Shown: positions 53,733 to 64,000 of the stretch, one piece after another
How the letters are laid out: each line of letters opens with the position of its first letter
How positions within the stretch are numbered: the first letter of the stretch is position 1
NCBI GenBank assembly: GCA_001606155.1
Contig: LODT01000028.1
Span: 1,030,735 to 1,094,734, forward strand
DNA length: 64,000 nucleotides
Direction of reading: 5' to 3'
From: Tieghemostelium lacteum
Taxonomy: Eukaryota > Evosea > Eumycetozoa > Dictyosteliales > Raperosteliaceae
Program-made: the position numbers and the translations under genes
The notes under the pieces: model-generated
Databases searched by the model: none
Told to the model about the DNA's origin: nothing
Seen by the model: the letters and a program-made list of their open reading frames with translations, nothing else

Positions 53733-55340
53733 ATGCAAAAGAGGCAGAATAGCAATAGTTCAAAAGAGACAGAAATAACAATAGAACAACAGGAATTATT
53801 CAAAAAATATCAATTAAAATGTCAAGAATATCAAGGGTATATTGAACAATTGCAAGAAACCAATAAAGAATATGATCAGCTTATTGAAAGACTGAGGACA
53901 TTACCAGAGAAACTAAAACATGAAATAATGGTACCAATGGGGAAAAAAGCATTTTTTGAAGGTACTATAAAGAATAGTAATCAAGTTTTACTACTTTTGG
54001 GTGATAATTATTTCACCAAGAGATCATCTAAACAGAGTAGAGACATTCTAATGAGACGTCGTAAAGATGTTACTGATCAGATAAACCAATTAAAACAAGA
54101 AATTGCTATACTATCTGATAGAAAGTCACTCACTCAGCATATATCCACTGCACTCTCTGAAAAAGAGAGAGATGACATTCGCGAGATAAAAGAGGAATAT
54201 GACTCTGATGAAGAAAAGGAAAAGGAATTAATCAAGAAAAAATCTGAACAAAGTGTTCAACCAATACAGAGAGACGAAAAGGAATTACTATTAGAAAAAG
54301 AAGAAATGAATAAGGAATTTGATGAGATTTTCCGTAAACTATTAATTTTAGAGGAAAAGGAGAATTCAAAATTGAATAAAACAGATGCTAGCAGTAATAA
54401 TGATGATGACGACGACGACAATGATGATAATAAAGATGAAGAAGAAGATGATGAAGATGATAGTGAGGATGAAAATAGTGATAACTATAATGATGATGAA
54501 GATGAATATCACTATGATGAAGAAAATAATTATTTATCTGGCCTTAGTAGAGGGGAAAATGAATTTGACAATAATTTTGATGATAATGAAGAAATTGAAA
54601 TTACTGAATATTATGATGAAGAAGGAAATCTAGTAGATATAAATGATCCAAACTTTGAATATGTACAGGAAGAAGAGGATCATCATGATGATGAAGATTA
54701 TAATGAAAAATCTAATCCAGAATTTGATATTAATAATGTACAAGTTCAAGATTTTTATCTCAATAACGATGGTCAAACTATTGATCTGAGTGATTTATCT
54801 CAAATTAAATCCTTTTACCAAGAAAAGAAAAAAAATAGACCTGAATTTTCTTCTCCAATTCAAATCTCTTTGAATCCTACATCTTTAACATCAACAACTA
54901 CTACTACAACAACAACAGCATCCCAAACAAAATCACAAAGTATACCTACACCAAATAAAATAGCAACAACAACAACAACAACATCATCATCATCATCGCC
55001 AAATGTAGCATTATCAACATCACCAAGTATTAAATCTATTTTGAAGGGTTCACTTGAGAATGACCCAAGAGATTACATTAAAAAAGTAAACAAACAGGTA
55101 CATTTTGAAGCTGGTATTAAGATGCCAGAAAGACAATCTAAACCTCAAAAGAAATCATTGGCATTCAATGGTGACATTGTTGAAAAAGATTCTCTCATGT
55201 TTGAATTTGAAATGCCAATCGCTCCACCAACCACAAGTAAAGGCAAACATCACAATAATCATAACCAACATCCACAACATCAACAGCAACAACAACCTCA
55301 ACAACAATCAAGATTTAAATCTTCTAGAAATTCCAAATAA
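53733..55340 (+). CDS. uri1: Unconventional prefoldin RPB5 interactor (URI1)
   Basis: 535 residues, single exon. The N-terminal prefoldin-type coiled coil and beta region spans about 20-140: YLEQL-like YQGYIEQLQETNKEYD, RLRTLPEKLKHEIMVPMGKKAFF and VLLLLGDNYFTKRSSKQS match URI1. The centre is very acidic (Asp/Glu runs at about 215-330). The conserved C-terminal URI motif SILKGSLENDPRDYIKK-VNKQVHFEAG is present near 445-475. URI1 is a scaffold of the R2TP/prefoldin-like complex and helps RNA polymerase assembly through RPB5; it acts in the cytoplasm and nucleus. The tail is His/Gln/Pro low complexity. Confidence 0.9.
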   Translation: MQKRQNSNSSKETEITIEQQELFKKYQLKCQEYQGYIEQLQETNKEYDQLIERLRTLPEKLKHEIMVPMGKKAFFEGTIKNSNQVLLLLGDNYFTKRSSKQSRDILMRRRKDVTDQINQLKQEIAILSDRKSLTQHISTALSEKERDDIREIKEEYDSDEEKEKELIKKKSEQSVQPIQRDEKELLLEKEEMNKEFDEIFRKLLILEEKENSKLNKTDASSNNDDDDDDNDDNKDEEEDDEDDSEDENSDNYNDDEDEYHYDEENNYLSGLSRGENEFDNNFDDNEEIEITEYYDEEGNLVDINDPNFEYVQEEEDHHDDEDYNEKSNPEFDINNVQVQDFYLNNDGQTIDLSDLSQIKSFYQEKKKNRPEFSSPIQISLNPTSLTSTTTTTTTTASQTKSQSIPTPNKIATTTTTTSSSSSPNVALSTSPSIKSILKGSLENDPRDYIKKVNKQVHFEAGIKMPERQSKPQKKSLAFNGDIVEKDSLMFEFEMPIAPPTTSKGKHHNNHNQHPQHQQQQQPQQQSRFKSSRNSK

Positions 55341-55685
55341 AAGGGGTTCGCTTTGAACTGAATATTTTTTTTTTTTTATACCCAGAAATGCACTGAAATG
55401 TCCTTGTGAATTTTTTTAAATTATATCATATCATGATTATCTTTAAATCTTTATATATATTTGTTGTAAAAATGCAATAATAATATATTACCCCCCAACC
55501 CAAACACATATATATCGTGGTTTTTCAAATTACAATATTTTTTATTGTGAATGATTGACCACTCTCTCAAAGTTGAATAATTTTGTTCATTCAATATTTT
55601 AAATATATATAAATAACAAAAATTATACACTAGATTCAAGATATTTTTAATCTAGGGAAATTTATTTATATTACTAGATTGCAAT
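55341..55685. other. Intergenic, 345 bp
   Basis: T-run after the URI1 stop (about 55365) and AT-rich leader before the Ca2+-ATPase. A minus-strand 62-codon frame (55451-55639) is of poor quality. Nothing else seen. Confidence 0.4.
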
Positions 55686-58600
55686 ATGTCATCAAGTAGT
55701 TCAAATAATAGATATGAAAGAATCAATTCATCTAATGTAGTGGACATTGATAATTATAGTGGTGGTAGTAGTAGTGGTAGTAACAATACTAGTAACAATA
55801 ATAGAAATAATACAGACTTAAGTAAAGAACAACTTATAAATATTATATCAAATGAAGATTTACAAGCTATTGAAAGATTAGGTGGTATTCATGGTGTTGC
55901 TGAAAAGTTAGGATCACATTTTGATAGAGGTCTCTCGGAGAGGGATGCCAAATGCGAAATGAGAAAAGAGAAATTTGGAGAGAATAGAATGTCAGAGATT
56001 GCACCAAAATCATTTTTATTCTTTTTGTGGCAATCTGTACAAGATAAAACACTAATTATATTAATGATAAGTGCCATTGTTTCCATTGTCCTAGGTTTAA
56101 CTGTTGAAGATCGTAAAACTGGTTGGATAGATGGTACTGCCATTTTAGTTGCAGTTGCCATTGTTGTGTTAGTTACCGCTGGTAATGACTATCAAAAAGA
56201 ACTAAAATTCCGAAAACTAAATAGTATTAGAAATGAAAGAAATCTAACAGTTATCAGAGATGGACACCAAAGTTCAATTTCCATTTATGATTTGGTAGTT
56301 GGAGATGTCACTAGATTAGAAACTGGTGAAAAGATTCCAGCAGATGGTCTCTATCTAAATGGTGTCGATTTACAAGTTGATGAATCATCAATGACTGGTG
56401 AGTCTGACTCTAAACATAAGTCACCAAATGAACCATTTCTATTGTCTGGTTGTCAAGTTTTGCAAGGTAATTGTACAATGTTAGTTGTAGCTGTTGGTGA
56501 GTCTTCTCAATGGGGCCAATTAAAATTAATATTACAATCCCCAGATACCGATACTCCATTGACAAAGAAATTAGAGACTCTGTCTGAAACTATTGGTAAA
56601 TTTGGTGTCATTGCTGCTCTATTGACTCTGTTGGTATTGATTATTAAATTTATTGTATCTCAAGTCACTGGTCATATTCCATGGCAATGGAGCCAATTGG
56701 GAACATTAGTTGGTTTTTTGGTTGTCAGTATAAGTATTATTGTTGTCGCCGTACCTGAAGGTCTACCATTGGCTGTTACTATTTCACTCGCCTACAGTAT
56801 GATGAAAATGATGAAGGATCAAAATTTAGTACGTCATTTAGAGGCATGTGAGACAATGGGTGGTGCTACTAATATTTGCTCTGATAAAACTGGTACACTG
56901 ACCATGAATCGTATGACTTTGATTCGGAAATGCATTGGTTTATTAAAAACATCAAATAATGAGTCTGACCACAGTTTACAACAACTGCAACAACAACAAC
57001 AACAGCAACAACAGGATCTAATGCTACTTCATAAACCTCATTTACTAGAATTAATTAGTGAGTCAATATCAGTAAACAGTAGTGCCTATCTTGAAAAACA
57101 TCAAGATCAACCATTGTCTAGTCATATTGGTTCAAAGACTGAATGTGCACTTTTGGAATGGTTAGATAGTATTCCAGGACAATCCTATGAAGCCTGTCGT
57201 CAGAGAAATAAATCAAAAGTTGTAAGAATCTATCCATTCAATAGTGAGAAGAAACTTTCAATGGTATTATTGGCACATCAGAGTGCTCAAAATAATTTTA
57301 GAATATTAGTAAAAGGTGCTGCTGAAATTATTCTAGATAGATGTCAAAATTCAATAATTACTAGTGATGATGATAATAATAATGCTGATAATATGGATGA
57401 TGATAATTCACAACGTGCAATGTCAAAAGAAGAAAAATTATTATTACAAAAACAAATTGAAGTGTTCGCAAGTGAAGGTCTTAGAACATTGGTAATTGCC
57501 TACAAGGAATTTCGTAACAATCCAGAGGATCAAAATGAAGATGATCTCCTGGAACAATTGACATTTATTGCATTATTTGGAATTAAAGATCCATTGAGAC
57601 CAGAAGTACCTAGAGCTGTAAAACGTTGTCAACAAGCTGGTATCACTGTACGTATGTTAACTGGTGATAATATTCTAACTGCAAAGAATATTGCTAGAGA
57701 ATGTCTTATTCTAAAGAGTGGTGGTGTTGCAATGGAAGGTCCTCATTTTAGACAATTAACTGACCAACAACTAGATAGTATATTACCACATTTACAAGTA
57801 CTGGCAAGATGTTCACCTCAAGATAAATTCCGTCTAGTAAAGAGACTACGTGACACGGGTGAAGTAGTTGCCGTAACTGGTGACGGTGTTAATGATGCAC
57901 CACAACTCAAAGAAGCAGATGTAGGTTTTGCCATGGGTATTACTGGTACTGAAGTCGCAAAAGAGGCATCTGATATCATTCTCCTCGATGATAATTTTAA
58001 CTCTATATCTAGAGCTGTTCTGTGGGGTAGAAATGTATATGATAGCATTAGAAAGTTTATTCAATTCCAATTGACAGTCAATATTGTCGCCGTCGCAATT
58101 GCACTAGTTGGTGCCATTACAGATGGTGAGTCACCACTTAGACCAGTTCAATTATTGTGGGTCAATTTGATTATGGACACATTGGGTGCATTGGCTTTGG
58201 CAACTGAACCTCCAACTGAAAAACTATATCTACGTAGACCCTATGGTAGATATGATAGTTTAATTACATATCGTATGTGGAGAAATATCATTGGTCAGGC
58301 TATTTATCAATTGGCATTCATGTTTGCTATCCTCTATGGCTCCAAAACACTACATCAACTATTTGATTTACCACCAACATCACAATGGTCACCTGATGAT
58401 AAAACTGTCTATCACACTATTATCTTTAATACCTTTGTATTCTGTCAGTTGTTTAATGAAATCAATAGTCGTGTACTTGATAATCAATTGAACGTATTTC
58501 AAGGTATTTTAAGAAACTATATATTCTTGGGTGTAATGCTGTTCAATGTAGTCGTTCAAACACTACTTGTTGAATTTGGTGGTGATTTCTTTGGCACCAG

Positions 58601-58967
58601 ACACCTTGACTATAAACAATGGTTCTTCTGTTTGATTATAGGTTTTGGAACTTTAATTTGGGGTCTATGTCTCAGATTACTCCCAATTAAAGATAAGGAT
58701 CCAACTCTTGGTGTTGCTCAAATGAATTTGAAAATGGCACTCTCCAATGTTGATCTTGAAAAATTACCAATTGACGTTGAATCTACACCACTCTTACAAA
58801 GAGGTTCAAAATGGAAAACTGCTCAAAATGTTTTCACTGAAATCTCTGTCATCTCTGCATTTAGAAATCAACCAAGACTCAAAAGAACAAAATCACTCTT
58901 ACTTTCACAATCTCCTGAAAACTTAAAACATCTCAAAAACAAATCTTCTTCCACTGCAAAACAATAA
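55686..58967 (+). CDS. patA: PMCA-type Ca2+-transporting P-type ATPase
   Basis: 1093 residues, single exon. P-type ATPase motifs are complete: TGES (DESSMTGESD), VPEGLPLAVTISLAYSM, phosphorylation site CSDKTGTLTMNRM (Asp 400), KGAAEIIL, MLTGDN and TGDGVNDAPQLKEADVGFAMG. Membrane pairs are present on either side, with the conserved M6 stretch LLWVNLIMDTLGALALATEP. This is the plasma-membrane (PMCA) subclass, related to Dictyostelium patA (contractile vacuole, plasma membrane). A poly-Gln run interrupts the loop between the phosphorylation and nucleotide-binding regions. The C-terminus is shorter than in animal PMCAs and has no obvious calmodulin-binding helix; the basic RLKRTKSLLLS is the only candidate. 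It removes Ca2+ from the cytosol using ATP. Confidence 0.92.
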   Translation: MSSSSSNNRYERINSSNVVDIDNYSGGSSSGSNNTSNNNRNNTDLSKEQLINIISNEDLQAIERLGGIHGVAEKLGSHFDRGLSERDAKCEMRKEKFGENRMSEIAPKSFLFFLWQSVQDKTLIILMISAIVSIVLGLTVEDRKTGWIDGTAILVAVAIVVLVTAGNDYQKELKFRKLNSIRNERNLTVIRDGHQSSISIYDLVVGDVTRLETGEKIPADGLYLNGVDLQVDESSMTGESDSKHKSPNEPFLLSGCQVLQGNCTMLVVAVGESSQWGQLKLILQSPDTDTPLTKKLETLSETIGKFGVIAALLTLLVLIIKFIVSQVTGHIPWQWSQLGTLVGFLVVSISIIVVAVPEGLPLAVTISLAYSMMKMMKDQNLVRHLEACETMGGATNICSDKTGTLTMNRMTLIRKCIGLLKTSNNESDHSLQQLQQQQQQQQQDLMLLHKPHLLELISESISVNSSAYLEKHQDQPLSSHIGSKTECALLEWLDSIPGQSYEACRQRNKSKVVRIYPFNSEKKLSMVLLAHQSAQNNFRILVKGAAEIILDRCQNSIITSDDDNNNADNMDDDNSQRAMSKEEKLLLQKQIEVFASEGLRTLVIAYKEFRNNPEDQNEDDLLEQLTFIALFGIKDPLRPEVPRAVKRCQQAGITVRMLTGDNILTAKNIARECLILKSGGVAMEGPHFRQLTDQQLDSILPHLQVLARCSPQDKFRLVKRLRDTGEVVAVTGDGVNDAPQLKEADVGFAMGITGTEVAKEASDIILLDDNFNSISRAVLWGRNVYDSIRKFIQFQLTVNIVAVAIALVGAITDGESPLRPVQLLWVNLIMDTLGALALATEPPTEKLYLRRPYGRYDSLITYRMWRNIIGQAIYQLAFMFAILYGSKTLHQLFDLPPTSQWSPDDKTVYHTIIFNTFVFCQLFNEINSRVLDNQLNVFQGILRNYIFLGVMLFNVVVQTLLVEFGGDFFGTRHLDYKQWFFCLIIGFGTLIWGLCLRLLPIKDKDPTLGVAQMNLKMALSNVDLEKLPIDVESTPLLQRGSKWKTAQNVFTEISVISAFRNQPRLKRTKSLLLSQSPENLKHLKNKSSSTAKQ

Positions 58968-59102
58968 TAATAAACATAAATTTTAAACAAAAGACATTAT
59001 AAATTAATAATTATATACTACTTGAAAGGAAGGGGGAGGAGGTATTTTTACAAATAATTTTGTAAATAATATTGTTTTGTTATTTTATTATTATTATTGA
59101 AC

Positions 59103-60017
59103 TTAATTAGTTTTCTCTTTTGTTAATTGTGGTCTTTCAGAATTTAAATAAGAAAGTGTCTTTTGGCCAAAGAAAAGTGTTGGAATTAATAGAACTGCTA
59201 GATATCTTAATGTTACAACCATAGTTAATGAAATCCAATATTGGATAATCAATAAGGTAACAGCAGTAATTGAAGCTAAAAATGCAGTACAATAGATGAA
59301 GGTCATACCAGTTGGAAATCTAGAGAGATTGAAACCTAAAGCCAACATACCAAAAACAAAGATGGCAGATGGTGCCAATACCAAACCAGTGAAGGCAGTT
59401 GAAATGGTTTGTGATGGACGAGCTTCTGGTACTCTGAATAAATGTGAGATTACTTTTTGTTCTGGGTATCTACTCAATGGTGATGACTGTTGAACTGCAA
59501 AATTTAATTTAATAGTACCTACGCTCCATTGAATTGGTGTTGACAATTGTGAATCACTAACAATAACTTCTAGTGTGTATTCAGCACTATGTGATTTAAA
59601 TGCTTTGGCAATCTCTTTGTATGACAATGTATAACTGTATTCAGATTGTGCATATGACATTGGAATGGTAATATCAATGCCATCCAATGAGTATAATCTA
59701 ATGGATGCTTGTTGTGCTACCAATGCTTTGTCGTTACTGTTAACCTTATAAACTACTTTTGCTACATTATTACTTGGAATATCTACACTTGATGATAATT
59801 TCTTTCCATAGGCAACTTCATATACTAATTTGGAATTACCTAATGTTTCTTTACTCTCTCCAACTGTAATCTTAAAATCTTTAATTGTGGTGGTTGTACT
59901 TTCTGCAATTGAGCATCCAACAATTATTCCAATTACAATAAAAATACTTAATAATTTATCTGTGCATTTGGTTTTAATCTTAGTATTTTTGATATTAATT
60001 TTACTAATGTATATCAT
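59103..60017 (-). CDS. swp1: Ribophorin II/Swp1, oligosaccharyltransferase subunit
   Basis: 304 residues, similar to yeast Swp1 (about 286) rather than to the ~630-residue animal ribophorin II. A signal-type segment lies at about 22-42 (LLSIFIVIGIIVGCS). A luminal beta-rich part follows. The conserved C-terminal membrane domain begins after EARPSQTISTAFTGLVLAP, with three hydrophobic segments ending YLAVLLIPTLFFGQKTL. The P..EARP..I-S..FT.L-L.P pattern is diagnostic of ribophorin II. It is part of the ER OST complex for N-glycosylation. Single exon; the start at 60017 is the first ATG. Confidence 0.86.
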   Translation of the reverse strand: MIYISKINIKNTKIKTKCTDKLLSIFIVIGIIVGCSIAESTTTTIKDFKITVGESKETLGNSKLVYEVAYGKKLSSSVDIPSNNVAKVVYKVNSNDKALVAQQASIRLYSLDGIDITIPMSYAQSEYSYTLSYKEIAKAFKSHSAEYTLEVIVSDSQLSTPIQWSVGTIKLNFAVQQSSPLSRYPEQKVISHLFRVPEARPSQTISTAFTGLVLAPSAIFVFGMLALGFNLSRFPTGMTFIYCTAFLASITAVTLLIIQYWISLTMVVTLRYLAVLLIPTLFFGQKTLSYLNSERPQLTKEKTN

Positions 60018-60238
60018 ATTTACTCATATTGCTTTTGATGTGGCCTTTTTTTAAAACCAAATGATGTGTGAAGTCAAAAATTGATCATAAAAAAAAAAAA
60101 AAAAAAAATTTTTTTTGAAGTTCCCTTGTATTAGTTTTATAAATCAGGTTTAGAAAAATTTATGCAATAAATAATTTATGTAATTGTTTTTTTATATTAT
60201 ATTATATAATTATTATGAATTTCATTGAAATGTAATTG

Positions 60239-60272
<34 letters not shown>

Positions 60273-60319
60273 ATTTTAGATCATTTTTCGTTAACTTTCT
60301 GAAACCTCAGTAAAAGACA
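60018..60319. repeat. Homopolymer-rich divergent spacer
   Basis: 302 bp between swp1 and the uS15m gene. It includes an A20 run directly followed by T8 (60089-60116) and a T28 run (60245-60272). No coding potential is seen. The runs are error-prone in assembly. Confidence 0.7.
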
Positions 60320-62284
60320 ATGTTAAGATTACTTTCAAAATCTATAACATTAACTAAAACCTACCAATTTACAAAGAATTGTAAATATTTTATATAAATT
60401 ATCCTCATCTCAAAACAAACCAATATTGACAATTCACCTATAGGTAAATTTTATAGTAGTGGTACATCCAAATCAGGTACAGAAAATGTTAAAATCAATT
60501 TAAACGAATTTGAAAAGTTTAAAGTACAAAAAGAGATATTGGATGAAATACAAAAAGAGATTGACTATGAGTATAATGGCGGAGAAAAACCAACAACACA
60601 ATCTAAATTAAAAAGTAATTCTGAACCAAATTTAGATTTTATTGCTTCGGAAATGAATCATGTCATAGGTGAGAAATCAAATAGAATTAAAGATTTTATG
60701 AAACAGGGATATAAAGATATCAATATGACACAAGAAGAGACAAAATATGCATTTTTAATTCTTGAGGAAATGCTCAGACAACCCAATGGTAGAGCTGCTG
60801 TTAATGGTGTATTGGCTGATTTAGCTTCTTCTTTTGGCTTAGAACCTTCAAATGATCTAGAGGTTAAATACAATCAATTAAAGAAAGAATTTGATTTGAA
60901 ATTAGGTCAAGATATTGAAGAGTTTATTAAACAAAACCCAGATGAGAAGAAGATAAACCCTCAACAAAGACAATTGGTCTCAGACTATCTGCAGAGACAT
61001 CCATATCTAAAACATGCCAACCAAACACAACAGATATTGGATTTGATTGATTTATCATCAGCCTATAAGAGCTCATCCAGTGAGGACTTTGGCAAGAAGC
61101 TATCAGAAACCTTTAATATACAAGAGAATTCAAATAGCAATTTAGGTCAACCATTGGATGAAATTAACCAAATTAGAGATCAGGGTGAGTTCTCTTTCAT
61201 TCAAGACTCTAATAAAGAATTTAATGACAATCAAGTTGTCGACTTGGTAAAAACTGGTGCTCTATCATTTTATTTCCAACAATTGGTTGAAAATGCCAAA
61301 CAACAATCCAACCCAGCCTCAAATAAACTATTAGAACAACAAAAGAAAACTGAAGAAATGCTCAACAAAATGGACGAAAGAGAGTACAGAGAAGAAATGG
61401 ATTATCTAAATGCAGTCGATGAATTGAATAAAATCAAGAGAAATGATCAATTGTTGTCTCAAGAGTACTCCATTTCCTCTAATGAAGCTAATGAGAAATT
61501 TGGTCTTCCTAAAGCTCAATTCCTAGAGGAAGAGGAGTCTCCAGAATCACAAGCCGAGCAAAAGGTTGTAACTGATGTCATACCAGAACTAGATATGATA
61601 CTACCAGAGAATGTGCAAGAACAAGCACCAGATCCAAGAGATCTATTGAAATATTATTACATCTATCCAAAACAAGTGAGAAAATGGATTGACTATACTC
61701 ACACTCCACAGGGTTATTTCACCAATTATGGTGTTTGGTATAATCTTCCAACTTGGTATTCTGAACTTTTTAAACCAACTCCACCTGATAACTATATTGC
61801 TCCAAAAGGTAACAAGAATGTCTTTAAACAACCTGAATTACCAGATGATCTAAAGAACGCCTACAGATTTGGTGTAACCGAAGAAGAAATCAAACATGTT
61901 CATCCAAAATTAAAAGAGTTTTTATCTTTCAGAAATGCTTCCCAAAAAGAAGTTACTAGTTATCGTAAACAACAATGTATCAGTAAATATGGAGATTCTC
62001 CATTAGATACTGGTAAATCTTCTGTACAAAGTATGTTTTAATTTGAAAATATTAAAAAATTATCTAAAATATAACTAACATTTTTACCAAATCTAGTTGC
62101 AATTTTAACAGAGAAAATAAATACTCTAAAAGCTCATATTGATAAAAATCACAAGGATAATCTTTCAAAAAGAAGTTTGATGATCACCGATGCAAAGAGA
62201 AAATCAATGATTGAATATCTAAAAAGAAAAAATATCGAAGAATATTACAAGATTACAAAAGATCTTAAAATTAAAAACTATTAA
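60320..62284 (+). CDS. mrps15: Mitochondrial small-subunit ribosomal protein uS15m with a very long N-terminal extension
   Basis: Three exons, 60320..60380, 60444..62030 and 62097..62284, 611 residues. Exon 1 plus the start of exon 2 give MLRLLSKSITLTKTYQFTKN then CKFYSS, a classic mitochondrial presequence. Residues 510-605 are an S15 domain: ASQKEVTSYRKQQCISKYGD, SPLDTGKSSVQ|IAILTEKINTLKAHI and DNLSKRSLMITDAKRKSMIE, then YLKRKNIEEYYKI, matching bacterial uS15 from its conserved TGS-VQ start. The final intron splits this domain. The 440-odd residues between presequence and S15 are charged and helical, with no recognised domain. The long extension may replace rRNA contacts or anchor other proteins in the mitoribosome (inference). 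Confidence 0.9.
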
Positions 62285-62941
62285 ATAAATTTAGATTCTA
62301 ATTCAACCTCATAATTAGATTTCATATTAAATATTAAGAGGTCTATTAATTAAAAAATAATCAAATGGATAGGTAATGAGTGTTTGTTTCTTTATTTTTG
62401 CAACTATATTTTCAACTTGGATTCGCTGCCTTGAATAAGATATAAAACTAACTTTATCGAAGGAAAAAGTAACTTCTAAGTAAAAATATTTTCTACCTCA
62501 AAACTAGATACTAAGCTAATATGAAGTTGAAATTAAATAATAAAAACTTTATTAGGAAAAATAGTAGTTCTGATTCACAAATTAGAGAATTTTAAATGTA
62601 CTATTTTATTATTATTTATTTTCCAAATAGATGTTTAATACTACTTTTATTTGTTCTTACAAAAACTTCATTTCAATTAACGATAACCCAATCCTTCAAA
62701 TCAATTACAAAAAATTCACCACACAACACTACCTATACACTAAATACAAAAATGACCTCAAAGCAACAACTAACCCAAGGAAGGAGAATTTATTCTTCTT
62801 CCTCAAATAGACAAAATCAAACCCCTCAATCTATAATCCTTCCTCTCACCCCTTCTCAAGTAAAAATCGAGAAAAAACACCAATTAAATTGTTCTTAGTG
62901 TGGTACACACACAACTACACTTCGTTTCATTGAGAATTTAA
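62285..62941. other. Intergenic with possible unassigned coding
   Basis: Most of this 650-bp stretch is AT-rich. A 49-codon frame from 62752 (MTSKQQLTQGRRIYSSSS...) is Ser/Gln-rich and ends at a TAG near 62898. It may belong to the 5' part of the downstream gene or to a separate small peptide. I cannot connect it with confidence. Confidence 0.3.
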
Positions 62942-63949
62942 ATGAAAAAATTGACTTCAACAATAGTTAATGTCCCACTTAAACTTAAAAATGATGGGGC
63001 ATGGAGTACAAAGATAAACCGGCTGAGACTTGTAGGTACTCTATTAAGATTGTTATATTTTGATATTTATATTAATATAGGTTTATAGCAACATGAGAAT
63101 GAAAGAAGAACAGAGGATAATGAAACCAATATTGGTTATATTATTGAAACAGATGTTAGTTATGAGGAATTTATTAAGCATGTAGATAGATTATTAGGTG
63201 ATACAAAAGATAGAGTTTTCTTTGTTAATGGAAATGTATTGATTTATGAATTTGTTATAAACATTCATGAGGAAACATCACATTGGATCTCCAGAAGAAT
63301 TACCAACAATCATCAAGTGGATGAAGCTTGTAGAATTAGTGGTTCATCCAGAATAAATTTCAATGCAGGAACAGCAGCAGCCCCTAACAATGTTTCCTAT
63401 GAACCTGATGAATCTATTATACCAAATAATAGAGGTGGTCCACAAGCCAATGTTAGTGGAAGTCCATTTCCTACTCTTGTTGTTGAGGTTGGTTATAGTC
63501 AAACTTTTCAATCTCTGCATACTAAGGCCCTCCAGTATTTAAACCCAAATACTAACATCCAAATGGTCATATGTGTTAAATTTTGGAATCGTATTGCTAA
63601 TAATAATAATACTTTCCGGGCCTTAATGCTGTTTTACAGAAGAGGTTTTGCAGGTACCAATCCTGAACAAATTATTTCATTTGGTACGTCCCCACTTCAC
63701 CATGAGACCAGAAATACAATTAATGGATGGAACTTAAATGCAAACCAAACATCGGGTTTTGGTATCACAGTAAACGGAATCCCCACACCTGTCTGTAACC
63801 AAGCTGGAATGGCCCCTTATACTTTACAAATCCCAAGTGCGGATTTATTTAATGGTGTTGCTGGTGGTGTTCCTGTTGGTGTTCCCGCCACTATCCCTTT
63901 GGATTTATTTAATTTACAAACGCGTGTCAATAATATCCCACAGTTTTAA
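62942..63949 (+). CDS. Restriction-endonuclease-like fold protein (eukaryotic Uma2-like type), model tentative
   Basis: Most economical model: exons 62942..63031 and 63089..63949, 316 residues, joined by GTAGGT...TTATAG (MKKLTSTIV... to QHENERRTEDNET). The later exon alone is an open frame. The core SPFPTLVVEVGYSQTFQSLHTKA and NTNIQMVICVKFWN match the P-x-x-V-V-E-V-G-x-S-Q pattern of a family of restriction-endonuclease-like proteins common in fungi and some protists, in which the Glu and nearby polar residues form the putative metal site. No signal peptide. The C-terminal part is Pro/Asn/Gly-rich. Function is unknown; such proteins may be remnants of mobile elements or conflict systems. The 5' exon choice is uncertain. 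Confidence 0.5.
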
Positions 63950-64000
63950 AATGTACATATTTTTTATTTGAACCATTTACATATCTTAATCAAAATATTT

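Noticed and set aside
1-64000. tRNA, rRNA or CRISPR features
   Set aside because: No cloverleaf-type sequence, rRNA block or regularly spaced repeats were recognised by eye; a tRNA or covariance-model scan would settle this.

Overview
The window is nuclear DNA of a dictyostelid social amoeba. It is very AT-rich, with short AT-rich GT-AG introns (about 60-140 bp), ATT/TTA runs encoding poly-Asn, CAA runs encoding poly-Gln, and typical dictyostelid genes: microbial-type terpene synthases, F-box/LRR-like families, a large PMCA-type Ca2+ ATPase and secreted proteins with no clear homologue. The species cannot be fixed from the sequence alone; the expanded terpene synthase array and base composition would fit a Polysphondylium/Dictyostelium-type genome (inference). 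I see no tRNA, rRNA or CRISPR array.

Layout. 0-3 kb: tandem array of three terpene synthase genes (the first cut by the window edge, the third frameshifted). 3-10.6 kb: housekeeping genes (Pho88/SND3, AUP1-like acyltransferase, a CAP-domain surface protein, Sof1/DCAF13, ALDH7A1). 10.7-14.4 kb: two tandem F-box-like/LRR-like genes. 14.4-18.2 kb: a killer-toxin-type chitinase (LysM, chitin-binding type 1, GH18, and a long C-terminal part with hydrophobic stretches) divergent from a small secreted helical protein. 18.9-31 kb: AIF1/Iba1-like EF-hand protein, TBC Rab-GAP, a degenerate repeat patch, a 1057-residue helical protein, Tat-SF1/CUS2, a multipass membrane protein and a secreted protein. 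31-36 kb: three neighbouring mitochondrial genes (MDM31/32, AUH, COQ9). 36-44.3 kb: a poly-Asn nuclear factor with a winged-helix-like core, a six-exon TBC1D8/9-type Rab-GAP (GRAM, TBC, EF-hands) and a mitochondrial carrier. 44.3-49.6 kb: an accessory island of decayed material, including a SAM plus nuclease-fold fossil and a virus-like fossil with an SF3 helicase. 49.7-53.6 kb: a head-to-head pair of paralogues, one with a strongly hydrophobic C-terminal half and the other with that half rewritten as polar. 53.7-62.3 kb: URI1, PMCA Ca2+ ATPase, ribophorin II/Swp1, and a mitochondrial uS15 with a ~500-residue N-terminal extension. 62.9-63.95 kb: a gene with a restriction-endonuclease-like core.

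Many exon junctions were worked out by hand from GT/AG sites and reading-frame continuity, and supported by recognisable family sequence across the join (Sof1, ALDH7A1, AIF1, both TBC genes, COQ9, carrier, uS15m). The two most unusual systems are the chitinase/secreted-protein divergent pair and the head-to-head hydrophobic/polar paralogue pair. Both are hypotheses about function, resting on architecture rather than on recognised effector families.
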